Shown one piece after another: positions 45,440 to 58,000 of a DNA stretch of 64,000 nucleotides (its first letter is position 1; the number at the start of each line of letters is the position of its first letter). The stretch lies in the NCBI RefSeq assembly GCF_026210795.1, contig NC_089456.1, positions 3,102,501-3,166,500 on the forward strand. Direction: 5' to 3'. A program made the position numbers and the translations under genes. This DNA is from Rhizophagus irregularis. Its lineage: Eukaryota; Glomeromycota; Glomeromycetes; Glomerales; Glomeraceae. Under the pieces are notes generated by a model that had not been told where the DNA came from, did no database searches, and saw only the letters and a list, made by a program, of their open reading frames with translations.

Positions 45440-47340
45440 TTACTTAGATCTAAGCTCTAGTTTAATTAAAACATCATTCTTTGCCATATTGGCAAATCTT
45501 TCTTCTATAACAAAGTCCTCCAGTTTCATAGCCAATTTCACGTTAAATTTTTGTAAAATCAAACAAATAACCATTTTAATATCCATCAAAGCATATCTTT
45601 CTGCCGGACATATTCTTGATCCAAAACCAAAAGGACAATAAGTATTTGGTTCGATATTTTTGATTTTATCAGGCGAGAATCGTGTTGGGTCAAATTTTTC
45701 TGGTTGTGTGAAAAATTTAGGATCTTCATGATATAAGGGAATTGGATAAAGAATCGTTGTATTAGCTTTTAGTCTAAGATCTTTAGATTCGTCCATTGCT
45801 GGAAGGATGGTTTCAGATTTTAATAATCTAGCGACAAAACTTGCTGGAGCATATACTCTTAAAGATTCCTTAACAACTTGAGTCAAATACTCCATATTGG
45901 AAAGATCTATTGATGAAAACTTTGATTTATTACTGGTAAACAGGTACACATGTTTAATATAACAAAATTATTCATACCATCAAAAGTAGGTAAACGACCT
46001 CCCAAAGTTTTGTCGATTTCTTCTTGAAGTTTTACTTGAACGTCATGATTTTGCGTTATAGCAAAGATAGTATAAGGAATCGCAGTACCAGTTGTATGAT
46101 ATCCGGCCATTGTATAACCGCACATGTAATGTGTAATCTATAATTATTATTTTTTGAAAAAAAAAAAATTAACATTTTGTGGAATTCCAAGATGGAACCG
46201 AAAGAAAAACACGAATATTATCACTTACAGCTGCATCAGTAAATGGTTTTCCAGTATGGGGATCGTTTTCTGATACCAAAATATCAAATAAATCTTTCAC
46301 TTTGTTTTCCCCTTCATTATTTGTTTTTAACTCATTTCTTCTTTGATCAATCAATTTACAAGTCACTGATTTCATATAATTGATAGACTCTTGGAATCTT
46401 TCCTCACGTAAAGTATCCAGCTTACCAAATTGCTTATCAAATAAACCACTTAATACATCATCATAAGATTTCTTATAGGTCTTTACATCAAGATTTTCTT
46501 CATTTGAGCTAAATTAATTTTTTTTTAAAAAAAAGGATGAATAAAAAATCTTGATTTGTCGAAATTTTTTACAATACATCGTTATACCTGACTATAACGT
46601 TAAGGGTAGTTCTTAAAGAGAATTCAAGACATTCTTCTTGCATTTTAATAATAGAATTTTTATCATTCATTATCACCTTTTCCCATCTTTCAATAAATTC
46701 GAGAGCAAGATTTCTAAGAGTTGGATACTTTACAACAATAACTAACATATTAAAGATGAATTAATTTAGTCTTTTATTTTAAAAAAAATTTACAATGATG
46801 AAAAATCAAAAAGGAATATAAATTACCATCATGTCCTAAACAAGAACCAACCACCTTTCTAAATTTAGCAGCCCTTTTACTATCATGAATTTGTAAATTA
46901 TCATTTCCAAGGAAAGGTTCCAAGAATTTGAACAATTCAATAGGACGATCACCAACTTGTAGAGTAGCTTTCACGATCATCGGATCGACAGCCGAAATAG
47001 TATTAGGATAAGGTAAATCTGATGTGACATTATTACCTTGATTTTTATGAAGTTTACGAAGATATGGAATAAATCCACCACATAAAGACATTTCAGAAAA
47101 AATCTCATTTTTCTCATTTTCATTAGGAGAAATTTCTTTATCAACAGTAATAACATTTTCTTTTGGAGTAACATTTAAAAGACGAGGAGAATTTCTATAT
47201 AAAAAATAAAGGGACGGAATGATTAAAAATAATGATATTACAATCATAAATTGATTGTAATAATCATCATTATAATCTGGTTTGTTATTGGGAATTTCAT
47301 TATAATTTTGGACACAACTAATCATTATTAATAAAAACAT
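45440..47340 (-). CDS. Cytochrome P450 monooxygenase, copy A (five exons)
   Basis: Exons 47340-46827, 46741-46588, 46508-46229, 46137-45978 and 45906-45440 join in frame through GT-AG introns to 524 residues. An N-terminal membrane anchor lies near residues 31-48 (MIVISLFLIIPSLYFLYR), so the enzyme should sit on the ER. P450 landmarks follow: the I-helix MAGYHTTGT (AGxxT-like), ExxR in KESLRVYAP, PERF-like FDPTRF, and the haem loop FGFGSRICPAERYA with the cysteine ligand. The residue two after Cys is Ala rather than the common Gly. The substrate is unknown. The gene is almost the same as copy B at 47963-49868, from a recent tandem duplication. Confidence 0.93.
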
Positions 47341-47962
47341 GATGGGTGAAGAGAGAATTTGAAATCGAAAAAATTGATTGAACGGGTTGCATATTTTATC
47401 TGTAGTAATACCGTAATTGACTTGACTTGGCTAATACAGTTCATTTTAATGAAACTATAATCAAATAATTGCGTAACTTTCCCAATCCCTTTCATAAATT
47501 TCCAAATTTACGACTTTAAATTCCTAATACAGTCAAAATAACGATGTATCGGTGGACCACCAAATGCGAATGCGATAGATCTTTAATGCAGTTATTATAC
47601 GGGGCATAGTATCCGGGTATCTTATACATGGGGCCATGGAGGGTTCTATGGCCAGTAATATACGAATATTTCAAGAATGCTATTTGTCCCATTTTTACAA
47701 AATGACAAAAAATAATAATTAAAGGAATCATGTGTATGTTTTGGAGAAAAATATTTTTACGAAATAATAACGGTATACCCAGAATTACTTTTTAATAAAT
47801 CAATAACGGTTTAATTCTGCTGTTTACTAAAAACAATCAAAAAAAATCTTTGTCATATGAATTGGGTATTGAATTAAATATTGAATTGACGAATTGAAAA
47901 TTGACAAATTGTGATAAATCTTGGCAATGCAAAATCGATCGAATCATATTCAAAGCTCCCAA

Positions 47963-49868
47963 TTAATTAGATCTAAGCTCTAGTTTAATTAAAACATCAT
48001 TCTTTGCCATATTGACAAATCTTTCTTCTATAACAAAGTCCTCCAGTTTCATAGCCAATTTCACGTTAAATTTTTGTAAAATCAAACAAATAACCATTTT
48101 AATATCTATCAAAGCATATCTTTCTGCCGGACATATTCTTGATCCAAAACCAAAAGGACAATAAGTATTTGGTTCGATATTTTTGATTTTATCAGGCGAG
48201 AATCGTGTTGGATCAAATTTTTCTGGTTGTGTGAAAAATTTAGGATCTTCATGATATAAGGGAATTGGATAAAGAATCGTTGTATTGGCTTTTAGTCTAA
48301 GATCTTCAGATTCATCCATTGCTGGAAGGATGGTTTCAGATTTTAATAATCTAGCGACAAAACTTGCTGGAGCATATACTCTTAAAGATTCCTTAACAAC
48401 TTGAGTCAAATACTCCATATTGGAAAGATCTATTGATGAAAACTTTGATTTACTACTGGTAAACAGGTACACATGTTTAATATAACAAAATTATTCATAC
48501 CATCAAAAGTAGGTAAACGACCTCCCAAAGTTTTGTCGATTTCTTCTTGGAGTTTTACTTGAACGTCATGATTTTGCGTTATAGCAAAGATAGTATAAGG
48601 AATCGCAGTACCAGTTGTATGATATCCGGCCATTGTATAACCGCACATGTAATGTGTAATCTATAATTATTATTTTTTGAAAAAAAAAAAATTTAACATT
48701 TTGTGGAATTCCAAGATGGAACCGAAAGAAAAACACGAATATTATCACTTACAGCTGCATCAGTAAATGGTTTTCCAGTATGGGGATCGTTTTCTGATAC
48801 CAAAATATCAAATAAATCTTTCACTTTGTTTTCCCCTTCATTATTTGTTTTTAACTCATTTCTTCTTTGATCAATCAATTTACAAGTCACTGATTTCATA
48901 TAATTGATAGACTCTTGGAATCTTTCCTCACGTAAAGTATCCAGCTTACCAAATTGCTTATCAAATAAACCACTTAATACAGCATCATAAGATTTCTTAT
49001 AGGTCTTTACATCAAGATTTTCTTCATTTGAGCTAAATTAATTTTTTTTTAAAAAAAAGGATGAATAAAAAATCTTGATTTGTCGAAATTTTTTACAATA
49101 CATCGTTATACCTGACTATAACGTTAAGGGTAGCTCTTAAAGAGAATTCAAGACATTCTTCTTGCATTTTAATAATAGAATTTTTATCATTCATTACCAC
49201 CTTTTCCCATCTTTCAATAAATTCGAGAGCAAGATTTCTAAGAGTTGGATACTTTGCAACAATAACTAACATATTAAAGATGAAATAATTTAGTCTTTTA
49301 TTTTAAAAAAAAAAAATTTACAATGATGAAAAATCAAAAAGGAATATAAATTACCATCATGTCCTAAACAAGAACCAACCACCTTTCTAAATTCAACAGC
49401 CCTTTTACTATCATGAATTTGTAAATTATCATTTCCAAGGAAAGGTTCCAAGAACTTGAACAATTCAATAGGACGATCACCAACTTGTAGAGTAGCTTTC
49501 ATGATCATCGGATCGACAACCGAAATAGTATTAGGATAAGGTAAACCTGATGTGACATTATTACCTTGATTTTTATGAAGTTTACGAAGATATGGAATAA
49601 ATCCACCACATGAAGACATTTCAGAAAAAATCTCATTTTTCTCATTTTCATCAGGAGAAATTTTCTCATCAACAATAATAACATTTGCTTTTGGAGTAAC
49701 ATTTAAAAGACGAGGAGAATTTCTATAGAAAAAATAAAGGGATGGAATGATTAAAAATAATGATACTACAATCATAAATTGATTGTAATAATCATCATTA
49801 TAATCCGGGTTGTTATCGGGAACTTCATTATAATTTTGGATACAATTAATCATTATTAATAAAAACAT
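47963..49868 (-). CDS. Cytochrome P450 monooxygenase, copy B (five exons)
   Basis: Exons 49868-49355, 49265-49112, 49032-48753, 48660-48501 and 48429-47963 have the same lengths and phases as copy A and give 524 residues. All family landmarks are kept (MAGYHTTGT, KESLRVYAP, FGFGSRICPAERYA), and the membrane anchor is MIVVSLFLIIPSLYFFYR. Differences from copy A are scattered substitutions, mostly in the first exon (for example NCIQNYNEVPDN against SCVQNYNEIPNN). Both copies look functional. Shared 5' sequence suggests similar control. Confidence 0.93.
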
Positions 49869-50705
49869 GATGGGGTAAAAGAGAGAGAATTTGAAATCGA
49901 AAAAAATTGATTAAAGGGTTGCATGAGAATTTTTATTATTGTATGTAGTAATGACGTAATTGACTTGACTTAGTTTGGCTAATACATTTTAACGAAACGG
50001 CTATAACCAAAATAATTGCGTAACTTTCCCAATCCAATTTTATACTTGCTATAAATTTCCAAATTTACGAAATTTACGATTTTAAATCTCCTAATACAGT
50101 CAAAATAACGATGTGTCGGTGGGATCACCAAATGCGACAGGTCGACAGGTCTTTAATGCAGTTATTATACGGGACATAGTTATCCGGGTATCTTGCAAAA
50201 CCCGGGAGAACATTACATTTGGTGACACATTACATAGTAAGGTACAAGAATTACAATAGTATTATTATACCCGGGTATTTTACAAATTTTAAAGAAAATT
50301 TCCGTATATCGATTATCGAATTTTAAATAAAAATTTTTTCGAGGGTTACTATACATGGGGGGTTCTATGGCCAGTAATATACGATAATTTCAAGAATGTT
50401 ATTTGTCCCATTTTTAAAAAATGACAAAAAATAATTAAAGGAATTATTTGTATGTTTTGGAGAAAAAAAATATATATATATACAGTATATCTTTACGAAA
50501 TAATAACGACATACCCAGAATTACTTTTTAATAAATCAATAACGGATTAATTCTGCTGTTTACTAAAAACAAACAAAAAAAACTTTTATCATATGAATTG
50601 GGTATTAAATTAAATATTGAATTGACGAATTGAAAATTGACGAATTGTAATAATTGAAATAAATCTTGGCAATGCAAAATTTGATCGAATCATATTCAAT
50701 ATATT

Positions 50706-51791
50706 CAATATATAATTTTTTTTTTATGCCAGGTCAATTTTTGTCATACTAATTTTTAAATTCATAGATATGATAAATAAGTAAATATCATAATAACTTA
50801 TTATAAACTAATTAAATAAGAAAAAAGTAAATTGTTATTCTTCTACGGGTTATTAAAGGATTAAAAAGATGCAAATGGGAGGACAATGTTTTCTTTTTTT
50901 ATATCCTTTGATATTAATTTGTAACATATTATGTACAATATTCTTAAAATTAAAATTTGATCTACAAAAAAATGTAGGGTTCATCGTGAAATTACTTTAT
51001 TTATTATGAATATTGTTCAAAAAATGGTATAAATATTATGCAGGACTGCAGGAGATATTTTTATCTAAAATCGGATAAATAATGAAAACCCGTACAAAGT
51101 TGAAACTTTTTTTTTTTATTTCCTTTTTAAAATAATTTTTAAAGATTTATAAAAAGGATCGTAATTATCGAAAGATGATTTTTTTTTATTTTTCCGGAAA
51201 TTAAAATGTTTATCGCACAATGAATTTATTTCCGATAATGTATGAATAATAGTAGTTATGTATAGTAACTACAAATCTAATGACAGCATGTATATATTGA
51301 TCTCGAGTAATCAATTAATTCTACTTAGTAATCATATATCCTATTCTAGCGTTACGTACTATCCTAATAATTCTATCTTAATAATCGTATTCTATTGTAT
51401 TCTATTCTAATAATCGTATTCTATCCTAATAATCAAATCGTATTTTATCCTCACATTTCATATTCTATCTTGGCATTCCACAATAATCATAATCGGATTC
51501 TATCCTCATAATAATCATATTCTATAATCACATTTTATCTTGGCATTCCACAATAATCATATTCTATCCTGGCATTCTACAATAATCATATTCTATCCTG
51601 GTATTCTACAATAATCATATTCTATCCTGATAATCATATTATCCTCATAATAATCATATTCCATCTATTCTATCCTAGCATTCCATCTCGGCGTCTCCTC
51701 AATCTACTTTTCCTACAATATATATTTCACAATAATTCTTAATAATATTCCAAAAAAATTCTTTCCATTCTTTTCCTAGAATAACCTAAAA
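50706..51791. other. Intergenic, upstream of the KAR5-type gene
   Basis: No gene recognised. 51355-51690 is a minisatellite, listed separately. The sequence between the minisatellite and the ATG at 51792 is AT-rich. Confidence 0.5.
51355..51690. repeat. Minisatellite (ATTCTATCCTNATAATCAT units)
   Basis: More than ten imperfect copies of an 18-30 base unit built of TATTCTATCCT and AATAATCATA, ending about 100 bases before the KAR5-type start codon. Confidence 0.8.
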
Positions 51792-54700
51792 ATGGTTGCT
51801 AAAAAATTGAAAATAATTTTAATGATAAATTATCTAATTTTCTTTCGTCTTGTTTTTGGAGTTTTTGGATTTAATGGATGGTACTTGCCAAGTTTTTTGA
51901 AATTTAATGAGGATTCAACATTTCTTTTACCAATGGATGATGTGAATAATGATGATTCATTAGGTTAGGTATCATGTTACAAAAATTTAGGTAAAAACAT
52001 TAATTTACATTATTTTAACTTATTATAGGAAATTTGAGTTTTTTGAAATTTTTTGAAATATCAAACGAAGAAAGAATGATTATTGAACATGGTCAAGGTA
52101 AAAAAATTTTTTTCTTAAAATGATACAAAATGATATAAATTGCAAAAAATTAATAGTTGTCTGTCGTTCTCTGTCGTTGTTTGTCGTTGTTTGTCGTTGT
52201 CGTAAAAACAAAAAAGCATCGTTAACGATATTAGAAAAAAAACATGATTGTTTCAAAGAAGCCACAACAACATTAAAAAATGGTTGTAAAAATGTAAATT
52301 TATCTAATAATGATAAGATACAATGTAAGTTTAATCAAGGACTCTTTTTTTTTTACTTAATATTGTAATTTCTTTTAATAAATTTATTAAATTTATTATA
52401 AAATTTCTTTGAAAAAAAGATGCGATTCGTTTAGCTAAATGCGAACTTGCTACTGCTAACCTTGCCTTTCCTATGGAATGTGATGATATTGATCATGATG
52501 TTGGAAAATGTATCGAGTATGTGAATAATTAGGATTGATCATACTGACGGGAGATATTAACGAAAAGTTGATCAAGTGACTAACAATACTAACAAATTTT
52601 TTTTTTATAGATCTATTTCGAGAATTCCTCAATTTTGGACCACATATTCTGGATATTTCCGTGAAGTTTGTACGTATAATTAATTAAATCAATAAAATAA
52701 ATAAATAAATACATAACAAATAAACAATTAACAAACATTTAAAACATTTCTTCTTTTTGTAAATGTAGCTCAAATGTGTTTTGCCATGAGATATTCTCTT
52801 GAACGAGGTAAGATATGTTTCCTAAATCCTAAACTCGACGTTTCATAAATTCCAAAGATGACATCTCTATAATTCTAATTTCTAATCATTCTAATAATTC
52901 TAATAATTCTAATCATTCTAATATATTTCCCATCACCACAAGATTTATTGGAAGAATATAATAGAAACGTCACATTTAAATATCATCATATATTAAAACA
53001 TTTACATGAAATTATGATGACTTTGCGTAAAGAGGAAGTGAACCGATTATCTCAAATTAAGAAATTTCTAACAAATATGGCAAAAGATGTAAATGAGCTT
53101 GAGGTAAGATACAAGAAAATATTCGGATTCAAAGATTTGATCCTATAAGTGAGCGCCAATACCATATCAGATATACTTATCATACGTGATACACCCATAT
53201 ACGTGTATCGCCCATGCCCCATGGGTACCCATACTATATGAATTTCGTCTAAAAAATGATCGTCATGAGGTCCCACAAGTGTTGTGTTGTGGTGTTGTGT
53301 GAGCGATGTCCTCCCATACGGCCATATCAACCTATGTACTACCATATGCGTGATATTCATATACTACCTATACAGGCTATACTTTGTCTTTAACATACCC
53401 TTGTCTTTAACGACTTTTCGACTAAAAAATGATCGTCATAGCAAAAATGTGAATTTTAACCTATATTATACTTTTTAACCATATATATACTTTTTTTTAA
53501 TTATAGGAAACGACTTCGTTTAATATGGGATCATTAAAAGGAATTTTATCGGATTTTCAAATAATTACTCAAAGTGCTTTAAGTCAAATAATTCATCTTA
53601 ACGAGGTAATAGTCTTTAACACGATTTAATGCAGTTATATATATACAGTATATATCACGTGAAATATTTCATTAATTTTTAGGAACTTGGTAAATTTGTA
53701 CCTAATGCAAGGATAATTCTTGATGAAATTAATAATGCAAATGAACAACAATTAAGTACTATTAAAGAATTAACGGTAGATCATTTTTTTTAATATTATG
53801 ATAAATACGTTTTATTTTTTTATTAAAATATTACTATATTCATATAAAAAAAGGTGACATCAAAAGATATAATTCAAGTAAACTTTGAAAAATTGGGACA
53901 GATTTATCAGGCAAGCAAAATTAAATAATTTTTACAAAATTTTTTTTAGCATAATTCAAAGAGAATGGTCAACAAGAGTAAGTAAAAAAATTAGCACCTA
54001 CAAAAGATTGACGCAGTGGCAAGAGATATACTATTATCACAAGAGCAAGTATATGATAATATGGAAGATGTTAAGGTATATACTATATACTATACATACG
54101 TACATATAAAACTAATTTCACAGAATTTTCTCGCATTTCTCTCATATTGTCACATTTTTTTATATTATCTCATTTCTCTCGTATTCTTTTATATTCTATC
54201 ATATTCTTTTTATATTCTTTCACATTCTCGCACCTTTCCCTTTAGAACAAACATGACGAATTATTAAACCAATTACAAGAAGCGAAAGAAAATTTACAAA
54301 ATTTATTAGATATTTCACAAAACGAAATTCAAGAATTAACGAAATCATTAAGCGATGCAAAAAAAATTCATCAAGATTTTATGAAATTTTTGAAACCATT
54401 AAAAGTTTCAATTGATTTCATTAATTGGATTTATGGTAAATACTAATTAATAAGTTATGATATAAAGAGGTTTTAATATTTAATAGCTTTTTTTTTTTTT
54501 GGTCCAACTTTTGGTTTAAACTTTTGGTTCGACTTTTTGGTCTTTTAGACGGAAAACCTTTTACAAATAATGTAATTTATGTGATTCCGTTATTTACTCT
54601 TATATTTTGGATATTATTTGGTAAAATGGTGGCAATTTCATGTATGTAATTAACTAGTATAACCTAAAAAATATGACTAATATATGACTAATACATGATT

Positions 54701-55043
54701 AATATATACCCAATTTTTTAACATCCACAGTAACGATGCAATTATTATATCGTTACATTAATCAATATGAAACATTCGATGAACAATTCATTCAGTCTTT
54801 CGTTTTGGTGGTAAATATTACAAATATGCTTTCTTACTTTCTTACTTCCTTACTTTCTTACTTCCTTTACTTCCTTGCTTTCTTGTATTTTTTTAAAAAA
54901 AAACAAAAAAAGTAAAAAATTAATTTTTTATGATCTTTGCACTTTTGAAGATGACGGGAGGAATATTATCAAGAGTATTTTCCAATGGATTTGAAAATCA
55001 AATGATAACCAAAATATTAAACATAATTCGTAGACGTTACTAA
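51792..55043 (+). CDS. KAR5: KAR5/GEX1-type nuclear fusion (karyogamy) protein
   Basis: About fifteen exons: 51792-51963, 52029-52097, 52217 (or 52157)-52324, 52420-52516, 52611-52669, 52769-52807, 52943-53103, 53507-53605, 53683-53775, 53854-53910, 53995-54075, 54246-54435, 54549-54641, 54731-54810 and 54951-55043. All agree in phase, giving 496 or 516 residues, near the usual size. After a signal-like N-terminus come the conserved cysteine-rich blocks: HDCFKEATTTLKNGC, AIRLAKCELATANLAFPMEC and SISRIPQFWTTYSGYFREVS. A long coiled-coil stretch (from EEYNRN to LKPLKVS) follows, and then C-terminal hydrophobic segments (VIYVIPLFTLIFWILF). The family fuses nuclear envelopes after cell fusion. 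The intron after 53910 would use a GC donor unless a GT donor at about 53881 is used, and exon 3's start is uncertain. Confidence 0.85.
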
Positions 55044-58000
55044 AAAAATTTAAGGTTACCTTTTTACCACAAATAAAATGACGCAAATCAATTGTTTACT
55101 AATTAGGATGGAAATATACATATCAGGTTATAATCGCATATGACAACAAGATGATATACGAGAAAAACATGCAAAACTTTTTTTTATTGAAAGAATTTAT
55201 TTTCCATGACTCGAATAATACGATTATTTATATCTTTTTTTTTATTTTTATTATATAAAAAAAAACGTGAGAATTAAATAAATTAGTATGAGTTCATAGA
55301 AAAATTACTTTATTAAGAAAATTTTAATGCAAGGGAAATTTTTAAGGAGATTTAAAATAACCGAAAAAAAACCTTTTTTTTCTATGAATTTAACCATAAA
55401 AAAAAAAAATATTTTTTGATTTAAGCCCCAATAATTTATACTATTTAGAGTAATCAATGGTTTTTTTATTTGTACTTTTTTGTGTGTAAGTTTCTTTTAC
55501 ATAACAATCATTAATTTTACCTTTTATTATTTATCTTATTATCTCGCGAAATCAAAGACCGAAACTTAATTATTTATAATATAATATTTAGTTTAGATCA
55601 AGTTGGATAATCAAATATTACAAATATTACAAATATTTAAATATTGCCGAATATAAACGATTTAACCCAAGATCTTGTAAAAAAAAAAAATCGATTAAAC
55701 AGATTTCCCGATTTTATCTATTTTATCGTAGACATGTGAACTATTATTTAATGTTCATTTTTCACGAGATAATTATTTTTTTTTCTATTGTTTTAAGATT
55801 TTTTTTTTAAAAGTAATAAATAAATAAATAAAATAAAAAAAATATAAATAAATAAATAAAAAAATACATAAATAAATAAATTAAGTTTTTAAATTATCTA
55901 ATCAAAAAAAAATTTTAAAAACAATACCTTTTTATAGAATCTCTTTCTTATCTCTTCCTTATCTCTTTTCTTGGATAAATTAAGAAAGTGATATTTTCGA
56001 ATTTTTTTTTTTATTATATTATATTAAAAAATCATTATATTAAACAAGTTTTTATTGTTATTCTTACTATGATTTATGCGAGTTATCAAAACTTGATTTC
56101 ATTATTTTTATTTCATGTTACCAATCTTGAAAATATTACCAATCTTGAAAAATATTACCTATCTTGAAAAATATTACCAATCTTGAAAAGTATTACCAAT
56201 CTTGAAAAGGGTATTACCAATCTTTGAAAAGTCAAATACAATATTGTATTTACTTTTTTTGTTTAATTAAAAAAGTTTATTTAAAGTTTTTTTTTTTTTT
56301 TTTGTAACCTTGCTTTATTTGTTATCTTGCTTTTTTGATTCTTTTTTTGATAAATTTTTTTTTTTTTTTTGCGGGGAAATGAACCGAATATGGTAGTATT
56401 ATAATAAAGTATTTTTCTTTGTTGAAAAAAAAAAAATTTTTTTTTAAAAAGAAAAATTTTCTAGGAAAAAGTTTATCGATGATTAAACTTCCAAAAATAG
56501 TAATCATGAATGTTTTTAAGATCTTTTATGTAAACAAACCTTAAAAAAAAAACGACAAAAAAAAATAAAAATGTAAAATATAATATAATAAACAAAATAA
56601 AAAAGAAAAAGTTTAAAAAAATAAAAAAGTTTAAAAAAATGAACTTACCCAAAAAATTAAAATTATTCATACCAAAAAGATTATTCATTATTTCGTTTCT
56701 TAAAATATTGCTTTACAATGTTATTTTCAGGTTTTACAGGTTTTTTGAGATCTTCTCATAAAAAAAAAATTAAAATCAGGTGTAAATAACACATGGAAAA
56801 TTTTTTAACTCGTGAAAAAGGAAAAAGTTAAAAATGATTCGATTATGACGTTTCACATTCTTCGAGATTTTTTTTTTTTTGAGAAGCAATTCATTATTAA
56901 TATACATACATATACATATTTATTTATTTCACTGAGTAAATGATATTTTTGATGCGATCGATCGATAGATAAAAAAAAAAAGAAGATTATTAGAGTTTTT
57001 TTTAGAGTTTTTTTAGAGTTTTTTAGAGTTTTTTTAGTCAAGTATTTAACGCATATAACGCATGGGCATTAAAATTTTTTAAGGTTTTTTTTTATAATGT
57101 GTATTTATAAAAAAAAAAAATTTTAAAAATTTCAAATTTTTTTATTTACATTTTCTCGAAAAACTTTTTCTCTTTTGTTTAACCTTTTTAAAGATTTCAT
57201 CTCACATCTGATCATTGATTGACAGATACAAGATAACCTTGTTCGTAAAATCCCCGTCAAATAAAACGAAATACTAAATCAATACTTGGCTTATGCGTGG
57301 CGGATAAAAGCTAATATAAATTAAAATGGAACAATGAAACTATATAAAGTATGATAATAATAATGGTTTATATATAAATATATATATATGGATTTTACAA
57401 CCGACCAAATATATCAATTAGCAAGTATATCTTTACCATAAAAAAAGAATCTTTTAAAAATCGTATTACCTATTTATAATATAAAAAAAAAACCATGTAT
57501 ATAATTAATCGGAAATTCCGCGTATTCATACTAATTTCTTTCAGCCAGGTCAGCTGAGTTCAATTATTATGAAAGTTTACGTTTTTGATTATATTTCATA
57601 CCATTTTTAAGATCACAATTAAAAAAAAATTTTTTGATGGCGGGGAACATTAGTTAAAATGTGGCTGATAATAAAGCGATTATATATATATATATTTCAG
57701 ATATATATAGTGGTTTGTGGTTTGTTGTGGATTGAAAGGGAAAAAATAAGGTAGGTAGATTAGGCGGTTACACGCCAAAATTTATCGGGCGATCATACGT
57801 TTTGTGCGACCAGAAAAAAACCGCAAATCAATTCATAGAAAAACAACGTAAAAAGAGGGTTGAGAGAAATCAAACCAATTGTAGTTGGTCAATCCAAAAA
57901 AAGATTTAGTATAGAAATTCCAAAAATTTAAAGAAAGAAAGGAGGAAAGGAGAAAAGAAAAGGAGAAAAATTAAAAATTACTGATAGGAGATAGGAGATA

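Larger units (their letters stand above)
45425..50705. repeat. Tandem duplication carrying two P450 genes
   Basis: Unit A (about 45425-47955) and unit B (about 47956-50705) align throughout the genes with an offset of 2,523-2,528 bases and continue into the 5' flanks. Both flanks carry CAGTCAAAATAACGATG and GAATTGACGAATTGAAAATT. Unit B has an extra insertion at about 50195-50365, bounded by CCCGGG-containing sequence. Confidence 0.9.

Noticed and set aside
45949-46125. P450 frames ending in LNMCTCLPVINQSFHQ or starting MYLFTSNKSKF
   Set aside because: They read into an intron. Splicing GATG|GTATGA to CAATAG|ATCTTTCC gives the expected P450 sequence.
52157-52216. Longer exon 3 of the KAR5-type gene (extra 20 residues)
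   Set aside because: The region is a TGTCGTTG repeat that reads as intron-like. Both forms keep the frame, so it is only less favoured, not excluded.
57720-57870. Possible tRNA or small RNA (GGCGGTTACACGCC hairpin)
   Set aside because: No acceptor stem, anticodon loop or TTC-loop consensus could be fitted.
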